Below the pieces are notes generated by a model, which saw nothing but the letters and a program-made list of their open reading frames with translations, made no database searches and was not told the DNA's origin. DNA of 64,000 nucleotides from NCBI RefSeq assembly GCF_904846525.1, contig NZ_CAJHAZ010000007.1, positions 124,001 through 188,000 of the forward strand, in the 5' to 3' direction. Positions 28,339 to 37,890 of this stretch are shown here, one piece after another. The translations under genes were made by a program, and so were the position numbers. Within the stretch, counting starts at the first letter, position 1. Each line of letters begins with the position of its first letter. Origin of the DNA: Psychrobacter sp. 1044 (lineage in GTDB: Bacteria > Pseudomonadota > Gammaproteobacteria > Pseudomonadales > Moraxellaceae).

Positions 28339-28854
28339 ATGAAAACTACACCACTGGCTGAAAAACTACCAAATACCATTGACCCTAGCTTGGATCTCGA
28401 ACAAGTAAAAAAGGAATGTCAAAAGTTGGTCAAAAAACGTGCCAAATATTCTGCTGGTGTTGCCATCGTTCCTGTGCCATTTTTTGATGTCGCAGTAGAC
28501 GCTGGTATGCTTACTCAACTATTACCTGACATTAGCGAACGATTTGGCTTACTTGAAGACCGTAAGGCGGCAGTTGATTTAGAATCACGAGCCATTCATT
28601 GGGGCGCATTAAAAGATCGTACTGTCGATTTTGCAGGGTTGATGGCGACACGTGGTATTGTTAAAAAGACAGTACAAGGCTTTGGTGGTCGTATTGCTGC
28701 CAAGCAAGTAACGAAATTTATCCCACTAGGGGGTCAAATGGTTGCTGCTACAATGGGCTACATGATTTTCAAAAAAATCGCCAATGACCACATCAATGAG
28801 TGCTACAAGCTCGCAAAAGACATTCAGCAAAAGCAACACGGTAAAAATGTCTAA
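28339..28854 (+). CDS. DUF697-like small protein, unknown function
   Basis: A 171-residue protein. After a charged N-terminal helix it has two moderately hydrophobic amphipathic regions: SAGVAIVPVPFFDVAVDAG (about 38-56) and FIPLGGQMVAATMGYMIFK (about 134-152). These resemble the paired hydrophobic helices of DUF697/YcjF-type domains, but without the GTPase part. A membrane-peripheral location is plausible. AAGGA lies 6-7 nt before ATG 28339 and a strong terminator follows, so it is a genuine single-gene unit. I cannot assign a function. Confidence 0.75.
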   Translation: MKTTPLAEKLPNTIDPSLDLEQVKKECQKLVKKRAKYSAGVAIVPVPFFDVAVDAGMLTQLLPDISERFGLLEDRKAAVDLESRAIHWGALKDRTVDFAGLMATRGIVKKTVQGFGGRIAAKQVTKFIPLGGQMVAATMGYMIFKKIANDHINECYKLAKDIQQKQHGKNV

Positions 28855-28887
28855 AACAGTTAAAAAACCGACATTAACTTTATAAAA

Positions 28888-28926
28888 TAAAACCAGCTAA
28901 GAGCCATTGCCTTAGCTGGTTTTTTA
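28888..28926. terminator. intrinsic terminator
   Basis: AAAACCAGCTAAG and CTTAGCTGGTTTT form a perfect 13-bp stem with a T-run. It serves the DUF697-like gene and, in reverse, the small gene at 28964. Confidence 0.92.
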
Positions 28927-28963
28927 GTGCTGAGCTACATATATATGGGTTTAATTTTTCAAT

Positions 28964-29278
28964 TTAATAACAGCCTTTTTCATAATACATCTCTAACGCA
29001 GAATACTCTATGTCACTAATTATAATAATGTTATCTGCATAAGGACGATACTTTCTAACTATTATTTTTGCCGCTGGTTTGTTCTTTATGAGAATTAAGC
29101 CATCTTTGAGCCGAACATCGTTATCAAAACTAAATCCATCTCCCATGACTTTTGATGTAGAGCCTTTCCAATGACACTGCTGTACGTGATAATCAGACAT
29201 CACATATACACTTCTTATAAAAAAAAGGCTGAGTATCAAAGCAATTAAAAGACAGGGTATTGATAGATTTTTATTCAT
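28964..29278 (-). CDS. small membrane-anchored protein, unknown
   Basis: About 104 residues with one N-terminal membrane segment (IPCLLIALILSLFFI) and a soluble domain with two Cys, HVQQCHWKG near the middle and YYEKGCY at the end, which could form a disulfide in the periplasm. The start at 29278 gives a normal signal-anchor; an upstream ATG at 29335 is possible but has no ribosome site. Base composition is AT-rich. I do not recognise the family. Confidence 0.55.
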   Translation of the reverse strand: MNKNLSIPCLLIALILSLFFIRSVYVMSDYHVQQCHWKGSTSKVMGDGFSFDNDVRLKDGLILIKNKPAAKIIVRKYRPYADNIIIISDIEYSALEMYYEKGCY

Positions 29279-29470
29279 TGCATCTCTAATTGAATTTAGG
29301 AAACCTATTTTGATGAAATAAATATTCCTGTCCATGTATGTTTCATGATATCTCGATGCATAGCATTAACAGTGGAAAATGGCAAAAATCACCACCAAAT
29401 ATAGCAATACTTCATGAATATTTCACCTCTCTCGGTTAATGAACTCGTTAAAGTAAGATAAATTTTATTC

Positions 29471-29716
29471 ATGGATTCTTGTATGCTGCACTTTAGCGTA
29501 GATAGTTATGAGCTCACGTCAACACTGATATTGCTATTGGGTTGCATCATTCTTTTCATCGCCAGTATTTCGGCGGCATTTAATGACCGTTTTGATGATT
29601 GTTCGTGGGAACACCTCACCACTTGGTTATTTATCGTCGGTGGTTTATTGATGATTGTCGGCTATATTGGTTATAAAGCCTATGCATATTATCACCCCTA
29701 TGCGTGGCTGGATTAA
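29471..29716 (+). CDS. small two-helix membrane protein, unknown
   Basis: An 81-residue protein with two membrane helices (about 17-36 and 50-70) joined by an acidic loop, NDRFDDCSWEH, and ending in an aromatic-rich tail. ATG at 29471 or 29483. No family recognised. It is flanked by other small orphan genes and might be species-specific. Confidence 0.55.
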   Translation: MDSCMLHFSVDSYELTSTLILLLGCIILFIASISAAFNDRFDDCSWEHLTTWLFIVGGLLMIVGYIGYKAYAYYHPYAWLD

Positions 29717-29912
29717 TAACGTCAAGCTTTGATAAAAAAAAGCTTTATTCAATACTAATAATAGTTGGTGGTGTTATTGATAAGTTTTGCTGATAATATA
29801 CGACCTGCTTGGAAAAAATACATGTCAACTAGCAAACATCAACTCGTATCAAATGCCAGTTTTTATTAAGCATAAACCTTAAAACCTATAAAAATCTTAA
29901 AGGATCAGACCC

Positions 29913-30302
29913 ATGAAAAAAATCTTAATATCAACGGCTATGCTCGCTACCCTTGCTCTATCTGGATGCACAACGACTGATGGCATGAATAATAATGCAG
30001 GTACTGCTATCGGTACTGCCAATGAGATTGGTATGAATGTCTTTAAATCAGCGATTGATAACCAATGCCGCAGTCAGATTGAAAAGCAAACTGCTTGGCG
30101 TGTGGCTAGCGTGGCTATGACCGACACACAACAAGAAGCTGTAAAAAGTAATGTTTGTGGCTGTGTCAGTGAGCAAGCGCCGCAGCAAGTGACACTCGTT
30201 GAATTGGGCAATGCTGCTATAGATTCGCAATATCGCACACAGTTGGTCACGAAAGTCGTCGCAAAATCTTTACAAAGTTGCTATACCAGCTTTATGAAAT
30301 AA
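29913..30302 (+). CDS. small Cys-rich lipoprotein, unknown
   Basis: A 129-residue lipoprotein precursor: signal MKKILISTAMLATLALSGC, lipobox LSGC with Cys19. The mature part has further Cys residues (NQCRS, NVCGCVS, LQSCYT) that could form two disulfides, and an alpha-helical composition. AAGGA lies before ATG 29913. A strong terminator follows. I do not assign a function; it is probably an outer-membrane-attached periplasmic protein. Confidence 0.8.
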   Translation: MKKILISTAMLATLALSGCTTTDGMNNNAGTAIGTANEIGMNVFKSAIDNQCRSQIEKQTAWRVASVAMTDTQQEAVKSNVCGCVSEQAPQQVTLVELGNAAIDSQYRTQLVTKVVAKSLQSCYTSFMK

Positions 30303-30377
30303 AATATGATATATCTACTGATGTACAGTAGATATAGTTGTACAACATTCAAGTTTTAAGACATTAAAATAAAACCA

Positions 30378-30413
30378 TAAAAAGGGTGCGTTATAAATAA
30401 CGCACCCTTTTTA
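30378..30413. terminator. bidirectional intrinsic terminator
   Basis: AAAAAGGGTGCGTTAT and ATAACGCACCCTTTTT form a 16-bp stem with a tiny loop between convergent genes. Confidence 0.94.
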
Positions 30414-30455
30414 TCGCTAAGTCTTTGTACCATCCACTTATCTTATTAACTTAGC

Positions 30456-30833
30456 TTAGAACTTGTTTTTGTCAACTGGATTCTGTGACAAAGCTGCTGT
30501 AAAAGGCAGTATTTTACTGCGGCTAAAATACTTAGAAGAGCCATCGATAATCTTGTCTACTTCTTTGATCAAATCATTAATAACGTCATCATAAACACCA
30601 TGATATAGTTCAGTTTCGAATGCCGTAAAGGGATGCTTACGTGATGCCGAGCCGACCTCTGTCACGCCTTGCTTACTATAAAAAATATCGACTCGTCCAT
30701 CACTGTTGAGTACACAGTTCAATACTCCGCCCTCCAGCTCCATCTCTACTCGCTCAGGCATAAAAATATAATCATCTACATTGATGAGTTTTTTTTCTAC
30801 TTCTCTCTTAAAAAATGATTTGATATCAAACAT
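30456..30833 (-). CDS. hypothetical protein
   Basis: About 125 residues, soluble, starting MFDIKSFFKREVEKKLIN. It has a mixed alpha/beta look with a central region GVLNCVLNSDGRVDIFYS and a hydrophilic end. I chose ATG 30833, which has AGGGA about 8 nt upstream; the frame remains open to 30902. No signal peptide, no known motif. It converges with the lipoprotein gene at a shared terminator. Confidence 0.6.
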   Translation of the reverse strand: MFDIKSFFKREVEKKLINVDDYIFMPERVEMELEGGVLNCVLNSDGRVDIFYSKQGVTEVGSASRKHPFTAFETELYHGVYDDVINDLIKEVDKIIDGSSKYFSRSKILPFTAALSQNPVDKNKF

Positions 30834-31110
30834 GGATATATCCCTGACCTTAAAATTATAATATACGTTAGCACGCCTGATTTTACAGCCACTGTCCAGC
30901 ATGTAATCTGCTGCTTGTTCGTTCGTGCTTTATGAATCAATACTATAAGATGACGTGATATTTTTTAAGACAGGATATGTAAAACTGCGTTTGATGTTGG
31001 TAAAAATAGAATGTTAGCTGTGGCTTCTTTATCCTATTGCAATAAACAAAGGAAATGGCAAACTAGGCAACTCCCCTTTTCTAATGATGAAACTACTCTA
31101 TCTGGCTTAA

Positions 31111-32163
31111 TCACACCCAGCCTTTCTCACGAAACGATTTCAACACCTCAACAAACACTGCCATCTCATCAGGTCTGCCAAGCGTCAAACGATTAAAGCC
31201 AGTGATAGGCGCAAACTCGCGACCGACAGCGATGCCATGGTCGCACATTCTATCGATATAGGTTTGTACATCGCCTTTGATTTCGTGAAATATAAAGCTG
31301 GCTTGTGATGGTAAGTAGCGTAGTCCAAGCTCATCCAATGTCTGCTCAACCAGCTGACGCGATTGATTGGCAGTATGCAAACTCAACGCCAAAAACGCCT
31401 CATCATCCAAAGTTGCTATCGCAGCGACAGCACCAGACAGATTGGTATTATCTACTGAGATAAACGCCTCTAGCTCAGTGATCATTTGCGGACTGGCAAC
31501 TGCATAGCCGACACGCATACCCGCTAGCGCACACAGTTTGGAGAAAGTCCGAACCACGATAATATTGTCTGAGCGCTGCTCTCTTATCCACGCAATCCCA
31601 CTCTCAAAACTTGGGTCAGTGACATATTCTGAGTAGGCTTCATCTAGCAAGAAATAATGATGGTCTGGTGCCGTTCCTACCCACGCTTTTAACTCATCTG
31701 TATCAGTAATCGTCGCTGTTGGATTATTAGGATTGCAGAGATAAAACAAGCTTATACCATCAAAATCATCAGCCACTTTTTGCATATTTTGTAAATCAAA
31801 AGAATAGCTTTCAGGCATCAGTGCTACTTTTACCACGGGCACATTGATAGAGGTTGCATATAGTTCCGCATAAGCAAAGGTTGGGTGCGGCACAATTACT
31901 TGAAAATTTCTGCCTTCTCTTAACGCTTTGTTTTGCAGCATTTGTACGACGGTGCGGATATTCTCACTGGAGCCGCTACCTAGAGATATTTGACTTTCAG
32001 TCACGTCATTAATTTTCGCAACTTTAGTGATTAAGGCTGCACGCTGGTTATCTGGATAACGAAAGCCGATGTCTAAAGCATCGATAACCACTTTTTTGGC
32101 AGAGTTTGCCATGCCCAATGAGTTTTCGTTAGAGTTTAATTCTATTAATGGATTGGTAAGCAC
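31111..32163 (-). CDS. HisC-like PLP-dependent aminotransferase, copy 1
   Basis: A 350-residue fold-type I aminotransferase of the histidinol-phosphate/aromatic type. Visible are ELNSNENSLG, FRYPDN, CNPNNPTAT, LDEAYSEY and the PLP-lysine motif TFSKLCALAGMRVGYA (Lys209). The GTG at 32163 is chosen because it gives exactly the same length and N-terminal alignment as the paralogue at 32711; longer ATG starts add an unrelated hydrophobic stretch. The pair is tandem and separated by a 176-bp miniature element. Substrate is unresolved; histidinol phosphate or an aromatic 2-oxo acid are both possible, and no his genes are nearby. Confidence 0.87.
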   Translation of the reverse strand: MLTNPLIELNSNENSLGMANSAKKVVIDALDIGFRYPDNQRAALITKVAKINDVTESQISLGSGSSENIRTVVQMLQNKALREGRNFQVIVPHPTFAYAELYATSINVPVVKVALMPESYSFDLQNMQKVADDFDGISLFYLCNPNNPTATITDTDELKAWVGTAPDHHYFLLDEAYSEYVTDPSFESGIAWIREQRSDNIIVVRTFSKLCALAGMRVGYAVASPQMITELEAFISVDNTNLSGAVAAIATLDDEAFLALSLHTANQSRQLVEQTLDELGLRYLPSQASFIFHEIKGDVQTYIDRMCDHGIAVGREFAPITGFNRLTLGRPDEMAVFVEVLKSFREKGWV

Positions 32164-32485
32164 AATAGTAATACGCCTAATTGATACCCATACCAAATAC
32201 GCGATGAACAATGTCAAACGCGCTCAGCCAGCGGACGTAGCACTTGCGCTCGTCTTTTTTGCTACTCTGCTTATTTAGTAGGGTTTATATATGGATGGTG
32301 AGATGCATTCGGATAATAATGGTTATGGTAAGGGGCATTTACCCTGATTACAAGCGCTCTGAGCGATGAAACTCGTTAGCAGCTGTTATGAGTAAGATGC
32401 TCACTTATTGATAGTGTCCGTTAAATAAAAAAGAGCCACCCTATAGGCAACTCACTTTGTAAAACTCTTAGCATTTTTGCTAATA

Positions 32486-32661
32486 CTAGGCCGTGTCCTC
32501 ATTTTAAAAATGGTGATAAACATGAGATAAATTGCCGTCAAACAAGGAAAGTAGCGCAAATAATATCGAGATATTAAGAAACTATTTGACGATGTTTGGC
32601 AAAATTTAGCCATTTTTAGCCCATTTAGCAAGTAATCGATTGAATTGAGGACACGCGCTAG
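32486..32661 (+). repeat. 176-bp miniature inverted-repeat element, copy 3
   Basis: Bounded by CTAGGCCGTGTCCTCA and TGAGGACACGCGCTAG, with the same inside as copy 1 in the same orientation. It occupies the spacer between the two HisC-like genes, 49 bp after the stop of copy 2. The rest of the 32164-32710 spacer holds no gene; about 30 bp at 32428-32460 resemble a decayed version of the terminator found at 33924. Confidence 0.88.
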
Positions 32662-32710
32662 TCTTGCTAGTTTATCGATATTTCAAATTAGCAATTTTTT
32701 AATGCACTAC

Positions 32711-33763
32711 TTAGACCCAGCCTTTTTCACGGAACAGCTTTAATACTTTAATAAATGCTGCCATCTCGTCAGGTGTGCCAAGTGTTAGACGGTTGAAACC
32801 TGTAACAGGTGGAAACTCGCGACCAACCTTGATGCCATGGTCGCGCATTCTATCGATATAAGTTTTTAAATCACCTTTTATCTCATGAAAAATAAAATTG
32901 GTCTGTGAAGGTAAATAACGCAATCCAAGGTCATCTAATACTGTCTCAATCATCTGGCGCGACTGATTGGTATTGCGCAAACTTAGCGCTAAAAACTTGG
33001 CATCATTTAACGTCGCAATAGCAGCAACCGCACCTGACAAGTTGGTGTTGTCCATAGACATAAACGCTTCGACACTCTCAATAGCTTGCGGGTTAGAAAC
33101 CGCGTAGCCCACTCGCATACCTGCTAAGGCACATAACTTTGAGAAAGTATGGATAACGATCAGGTTGTCTGATAACCCTTGTTTTACCCACTCAATACCG
33201 CTCTCAAAGCTTGGATATGACACATACTCCAAGTAAGCTTGATCCAATAAAAAGTAATGGCTATCTGGTGCATTACTTATCCAAGTTTTAAGCTTTGACG
33301 TTGATGTAATGATGCCAGTTGGGTTATTTGGATTACAAATATAAAGTAGGCTGATGCCATCAAAATCGTCAGCGGCCCTTTGTAGTTCATCAAAATCATA
33401 ATCATAGTTTTCAGCGGTTAGTGGTATCTTGACCACAGGCACGCCAATGGAATTTGCATACATCTCTGCACAATCAAACGTTGGCACAGGAATCACCATT
33501 TGAAACTGTCTACCCTCTTTTAATGCTTTATTTTGCAACATTTGTAAGGTCGCTCGAATATTTTCAGTCGAGCCATTGCCTAAGGAGATTTGGTTTTCTG
33601 CCACACCATGGATGGTGGCAATTTTGCTAATGAGCGCCGCGCGTGGATTATCTGGATAACGAAAGCCCTCACCTAAAGATTCTATAATGGCTTGTTTAGC
33701 AGAATCTGCCATCCCTAGTGAGTTTTCATTCGCATTTAATTCTAAGAATTTATTATTTTGCAT
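32711..33763 (-). CDS. HisC-like PLP-dependent aminotransferase, copy 2
   Basis: A 350-residue paralogue of the gene at 31111, colinear without gaps. It keeps ELNANENSLG, FRYPDNP, CNPNNPTG, and TFSKLCALAGMRVGYA with Lys209. It differs at a usually conserved place: LDQAYLEY instead of LDEAY next to the PLP-binding Asp174, while copy 1 has changed the Gly after CNPNNPT to Ala. The two may therefore have diverged in substrate use. ATG 33763. It is separated from uvrB by a strong terminator. Confidence 0.88.
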   Translation of the reverse strand: MQNNKFLELNANENSLGMADSAKQAIIESLGEGFRYPDNPRAALISKIATIHGVAENQISLGNGSTENIRATLQMLQNKALKEGRQFQMVIPVPTFDCAEMYANSIGVPVVKIPLTAENYDYDFDELQRAADDFDGISLLYICNPNNPTGIITSTSKLKTWISNAPDSHYFLLDQAYLEYVSYPSFESGIEWVKQGLSDNLIVIHTFSKLCALAGMRVGYAVSNPQAIESVEAFMSMDNTNLSGAVAAIATLNDAKFLALSLRNTNQSRQMIETVLDDLGLRYLPSQTNFIFHEIKGDLKTYIDRMRDHGIKVGREFPPVTGFNRLTLGTPDEMAAFIKVLKLFREKGWV

Positions 33764-33923
33764 GATGGATTATGTGCCTCAACGTCCGTTGTTATAAGTT
33801 CATATTGCTCATTGATATCATATTAAGGGGCATTTGGTATAAACACAAGTTTTGATACAACCAATTATTAGTTATTAATAATCTCGAACAAAAGCGAGGC
33901 TATCTTGGTCATAAGAAGACCAT

Positions 33924-33961
33924 AAAAAAGGTGAGCTGCGCCATTAGCAACTCACCTTTTT
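33924..33961. terminator. uvrB terminator
   Basis: AAAAAGGTGAG and CTCACCTTTTT form an 11-bp stem with a 15-nt loop, 40 bp past the uvrB stop on the minus strand; T-runs on both strands. Confidence 0.85.
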
Positions 33962-34002
33962 GTTATATACAAACTGATATTAACGGCAGTTCAAATAACC
34001 TC

Positions 34003-36114
34003 TTAGATCAAATGCGCCTTTAACTCTAGCACTTTATCACGCGTTTTCGCTGCATCCTCAAATTTCAAGTCACGCGACATCTGCTTCATAAGCTTTTCAA
34101 GACGATTGATTTCTTTCGCCAGCAAATCAGGACTGCGTAAGATGCTAATATCGACATCAGGCAGATTGCTCTTGATTGGAATCACTTGATTGTCATTGGC
34201 ATTCTGATCGTCACCTGTATCGATTTTATCCGTGATACTGCGACGCGCGCCTTTTGGGGTGATGTTATGCTCAAGGTTAAATGCCACTTGTTTTTCACGG
34301 CGACGATCGGTCTCGTCTATCGCCTTTTGCATACTATTAGTGATGCGATCGGCATACAGAATAGCTTTACCATTGATATGACGTGCAGCGCGCCCAATGG
34401 TCTGAATAAGTGCGCGCTCAGACCGCAAGAAACCTTCTTTATCAGCATCAAATATTGCGACCAATGACACTTCTGGCATATCTAACCCTTCACGCAATAG
34501 ATTAATGCCGACCAACACATCATGCACGCCAGTCCGCAGTTCATGAATGATTTGCATACGCTCAACGGTATCGATGTCCGAATGCAGATAAGCAACTTTG
34601 ACATCGTATTCTTTTAGATAACTGGTCAAATCCTCGGACATACGCTTGGTCAACGTCGTAATCAAAACCCGCTCGTCCTTTTCACGACGTTTGGTAATTT
34701 CCGACAGCACATCATCGACCTGCGTTAATACTGGACGAATCTCAATCTCTGGATCAATCAGCCCCGTTGGGCGCACGACTTGCTCAACGACTTGCTCGCT
34801 GTGCTCAAGCTCATACAATGCTGGTGTGGCACTCACATAAATGGTCTTAGGCTTGATGCGCTCCCACTCTTCAAACTTCATCGGGCGATTATTCATGGCA
34901 CTTGGCAGACGAAAGCCGTAATTGACCAAGTTTTCTTTACGTGATCTGTCACCTTTATACATCGCGCCAATTTGCGATACGGTGACGTGCGACTCATCGA
35001 GGAACAGTAGCGCATCTTCTGGAATATAATCAAATAAGGTCGGTGGCGCTTCCCCTGACGGACGACCAGAGAGATGCTGCGAATAGTTTTCGATACCGTT
35101 ACAGTAGCCAAGCTGTTGAATCATCTCAAGGTCATACTGGGTACGCTCTTTGAGACGCTGTGCTTCAATCAATTTATTATTATCGCGGAAATATTCTAGA
35201 CGCGGCTCAAGCTCAGCACGAATGGTATGACTGGCCGCTTCTAACTTATTGCGCGGCGTCACATAGTGTGATTTTGGATAAATAGTAATACGCGGCACAC
35301 TACGCACCGTCTTACCTGTTAAAGGATCAAACCACGTGATTTTTTCCACTTCATTGTCAAATAAATGCACGCGAACGGCTAATTGCTCAGACTCAGCAGG
35401 ATAAATATCTAGCAGCTCGCCACGCAACCGATACGTACCGCGTCCAAAGTCCAGCTCATTGCGCGTATATTGCATCTCAACGAGACGCTTAATGGTAGCA
35501 GTGCGATCGATTTTGTCACCAACCACGACGTGCAGCAGCATTTTTAGATAACTTTCTGGATCACCCAAACCATAAATGCACGAGACCGAGGCGACGATAA
35601 TTGCATCACGGCGCTCTAGGAGTGCTCGCGTCGCTGACAGGCGCATCTGATCGATATGATCATTAATAGCGCTGTCTTTTTCGATAAAGGTATCACTTGC
35701 CGCGACATAGGCTTCCGGCTGATAATAGTCATAATAGCTGACAAAGTACTCAACGGCATTGTTTGGAAAAAATGACTTAAACTCTCCATATAACTGCGCG
35801 GCAAGCGTTTTGTTATGTGCCATGATAATGGTTGGACGCTGTGTCTCAGAGATGACCTTTGCCATGGTATAGGTCTTACCCGAGCCCGTTACACCCAGTA
35901 GTAACTGCTCATCCATGCCAGAATTAATACCGTTGACGAGTTTTTTAATCGCTTGCGGTTGATCACCTGCTGGCTCAAATTCTGTGATCATCTCAAAAGC
36001 ACGACTTGATATTTGCGTCCCAGACGCGTTGACACCACTAATTTCAGCTTCACCTTGGAGCTGAGTGGCCAATTGGTTTAACTGACGCGACGAGCGCGGT
36101 TCAGGCATTCGCAT
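34003..36114 (-). CDS. uvrB: excinuclease ABC subunit B
   Basis: A 703-residue UvrB for nucleotide-excision repair. Motifs include [10 protein letters not shown] (Walker A), the beta-hairpin [19 protein letters not shown] (Walker B), [14 protein letters not shown] and [14 protein letters not shown], ending in the C-terminal UVR helix pair (about 660-700) that contacts UvrC. It has an N-terminal extension of about 40 residues compared with E. coli, before [12 protein letters not shown]; an internal ATG at that point could be an alternative start. uvrA/uvrC are not adjacent. The gene is divergent from dps, sharing a 371-bp spacer. Confidence 0.97.
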   Translation of the reverse strand: MRMPEPRSSRQLNQLATQLQGEAEISGVNASGTQISSRAFEMITEFEPAGDQPQAIKKLVNGINSGMDEQLLLGVTGSGKTYTMAKVISETQRPTIIMAHNKTLAAQLYGEFKSFFPNNAVEYFVSYYDYYQPEAYVAASDTFIEKDSAINDHIDQMRLSATRALLERRDAIIVASVSCIYGLGDPESYLKMLLHVVVGDKIDRTATIKRLVEMQYTRNELDFGRGTYRLRGELLDIYPAESEQLAVRVHLFDNEVEKITWFDPLTGKTVRSVPRITIYPKSHYVTPRNKLEAASHTIRAELEPRLEYFRDNNKLIEAQRLKERTQYDLEMIQQLGYCNGIENYSQHLSGRPSGEAPPTLFDYIPEDALLFLDESHVTVSQIGAMYKGDRSRKENLVNYGFRLPSAMNNRPMKFEEWERIKPKTIYVSATPALYELEHSEQVVEQVVRPTGLIDPEIEIRPVLTQVDDVLSEITKRREKDERVLITTLTKRMSEDLTSYLKEYDVKVAYLHSDIDTVERMQIIHELRTGVHDVLVGINLLREGLDMPEVSLVAIFDADKEGFLRSERALIQTIGRAARHINGKAILYADRITNSMQKAIDETDRRREKQVAFNLEHNITPKGARRSITDKIDTGDDQNANDNQVIPIKSNLPDVDISILRSPDLLAKEINRLEKLMKQMSRDLKFEDAAKTRDKVLELKAHLI

Positions 36115-36244
36115 AATGGCTTTCTTCTTCTGAAGGTTTATAACAATGTGGGGTCTAAGCTAGGGTTTTTAAAGGTAATTAAGGGTTTTATGTTGTCATC
36201 TCCTCTTACAATACTAGCATCTAGACATAACGTCACGCGCCCTA

Positions 36245-36405
36245 TTTATAACGAATAAATAGTACCTTCGTTATAAAAAACGCACACAGCATCCGCTAAA
36301 TTTACAAAGCTTTTCATGATTAACAAACTCATTACACGACCACCTAATAAAGCCTAACGCTTGAGGCTTTCAATCTTCATTTAAGCTGCTATTATTTATA
36401 ACGAA
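36245..36405. promoter_or_regulatory. triplicated TTTATAACGAA motif in uvrB/dps spacer
   Basis: TTTATAACGAA occurs at 36245-36255, inverted at 36267-36277, and again direct at 36395-36405. The first and third share the longer TATTTATAACGAAT. The inverted pair has an 11-bp gap; the third copy is 81 bp before the dps start. The arrangement is that of operator sites, most simply for dps. The remaining spacer 36115-36485 has no gene. Confidence 0.55.
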
Positions 36406-36485
36406 TCAACAAGTAGTTCATTAGTAAGATACCAATAACAACAAATGAGATTTTCATTAAAATAATACACATAACGGAGTAGAAC

Positions 36486-36968
36486 ATGAGAGAACGTTAC
36501 GCAAGTGGAATAGATGATGCAACCGCAAAGAAAATGATCGACTTATTGAATGCTAATCTAGCGAATCTCATTGATTTGAGTATGGACAGTAAGCAATGTC
36601 ATTGGAATTTGCAAGGTACTGGCTTTATCGGTGTGCATCAGTTATTAGATGATACCTATGGTCGCTTGACTGAAGCTTATGATACGGTTGCTGAGCGTAT
36701 TGTTATCCTTGGCGGTAAAGCCAATGGTATCTCTAAACGCGTCGTTGAGGACTCTATCCTCGAGACTTACCCTACTGATATTACTGAAGTCGATCAGCAT
36801 GTTCGTGAGCTTACCAATCGTTATAAGACCATTGCGGCATCATTGCGTGAAGGGATTGATGCTGCCGGTGATGCGGGTGACGAAGATACCGCTGACCTAT
36901 TAACGGAAATAAGCCGTACGGTCGATAAAGATGCATGGTTCATCGGTGCCAATGCACCAAAGAAATAA
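36486..36968 (+). CDS. dps: DNA starvation/stationary phase protection protein
   Basis: A 160-residue ferritin-like dodecamer protein that oxidises and stores iron and protects DNA. The inter-subunit ferroxidase residues are visible as His39 (QCHWN), His51 and Asp55 (HQLLDD), with Asp66 and Glu70 (DTVAE). The N-terminus is short, lacking the Lys-rich tail needed for strong DNA binding in E. coli Dps, so iron detoxification may dominate. GGAG lies 6 nt before ATG 36486. The upstream spacer holds a triplicated motif. A terminator follows. Confidence 0.95.
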   Translation: MRERYASGIDDATAKKMIDLLNANLANLIDLSMDSKQCHWNLQGTGFIGVHQLLDDTYGRLTEAYDTVAERIVILGGKANGISKRVVEDSILETYPTDITEVDQHVRELTNRYKTIAASLREGIDAAGDAGDEDTADLLTEISRTVDKDAWFIGANAPKK

Positions 36969-37033
36969 TACCTTTATATCTAAATCAGTTAGACCAATAA
37001 AATAGGCATATCAATAAGACAGTCTATATCAGC

Positions 37034-37066
37034 AAAAAAGGTCACTTTTATAGTGACCTTTTTTGT
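37034..37066 (+). terminator. dps terminator
   Basis: AAAAAAGGTCACT and AGTGACCTTTTTT form a 13-bp stem with a 5-nt loop and T-run. Confidence 0.92.
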
Positions 37067-37167
37067 GTGTACGAATTTATGTGTAATAATTTCATGTGTA
37101 ATAACTTTAAGACTCGCGCTCAGAGACGGGCTTCAAAGTAGCTAAATTGTCAGTTATTAGCTGTCAG

Positions 37168-37875
37168 TTAAAAAACACCTTGGATTATTTGTTGCATCTG
37201 CGGTAAAAGCTCATCCAGTTGTGCTTCTGTCTCACTGGTATCGTCAGGCAAAGATTGCTTTAGAAATGCTGCTGTAATCTGTGGCTGTTTCGACAAGATA
37301 CTTTGACCCATCACCGTATCATAAAAATCAATTTGAGCATCAACTTCCGCTTGCGTATAGTAAGTTTTTGCTGCGTTAATATATGCTTTCGTCAACGTCT
37401 GCTTGTTAGTGGTATCGCCTATACCATTGGTCATTATCTTGGCATATTGACCTAGCACTTTTTGAATCTGCTCTTGTAGCGCCTGTTGACGTTTATTTAA
37501 GTTACCATCACCTACTGACTCAGTACGATTTTGCGTTTGTACATTGATAGCATCGATAGCCGCTTGTTGCCCGTTAACGATAGATTCTATTTGCTCATCA
37601 ATATGCATCACTTCCATCAGCTTAACGATAGACGTATCTGTTGGGGAGATATTATTATTCATAAAAGCGGTATTGTTAATAGAAGCGCTATTCGCACTTA
37701 TTCTATTGATACTTACTGTCTGCTGTTGAGCAGGCTCACTATGAATTACCAGCTCAGCATATGCTTGACTCAGACTGGCTAATGCGCTAATAGTGACAAC
37801 GGCCATACTTAATGGGCGAACCATGATTGAACGCCCAACAGGGCTCTCTATAGCAGACTGAAGACTTAGTTTCAT
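37168..37875 (-). CDS. DUF2059 domain protein, exported
   Basis: A 235-residue protein with a signal peptide (hydrophobic about 20-38, cleavage likely after AYA). The C-terminal half, with AAKTYYTQAEVDAQIDFYDT and MGQSILSKQPQI, is the DUF2059 signature. The domain is periplasmic and of unknown function. It starts 15 bp after the CDF transporter gene and is presumably its operon partner. Confidence 0.83.
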   Translation of the reverse strand: MKLSLQSAIESPVGRSIMVRPLSMAVVTISALASLSQAYAELVIHSEPAQQQTVSINRISANSASINNTAFMNNNISPTDTSIVKLMEVMHIDEQIESIVNGQQAAIDAINVQTQNRTESVGDGNLNKRQQALQEQIQKVLGQYAKIMTNGIGDTTNKQTLTKAYINAAKTYYTQAEVDAQIDFYDTVMGQSILSKQPQITAAFLKQSLPDDTSETEAQLDELLPQMQQIIQGVF

Positions 37876-37890
37876 ATTAGTTTCTCTTTA

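Noticed and set aside
36246..36276. Inverted TTATAACGAA/TTCGTTATAA pair as a terminator
   Set aside because: It lies upstream of both divergent genes, has an 11-nt gap and a third direct copy, which fits operators better.
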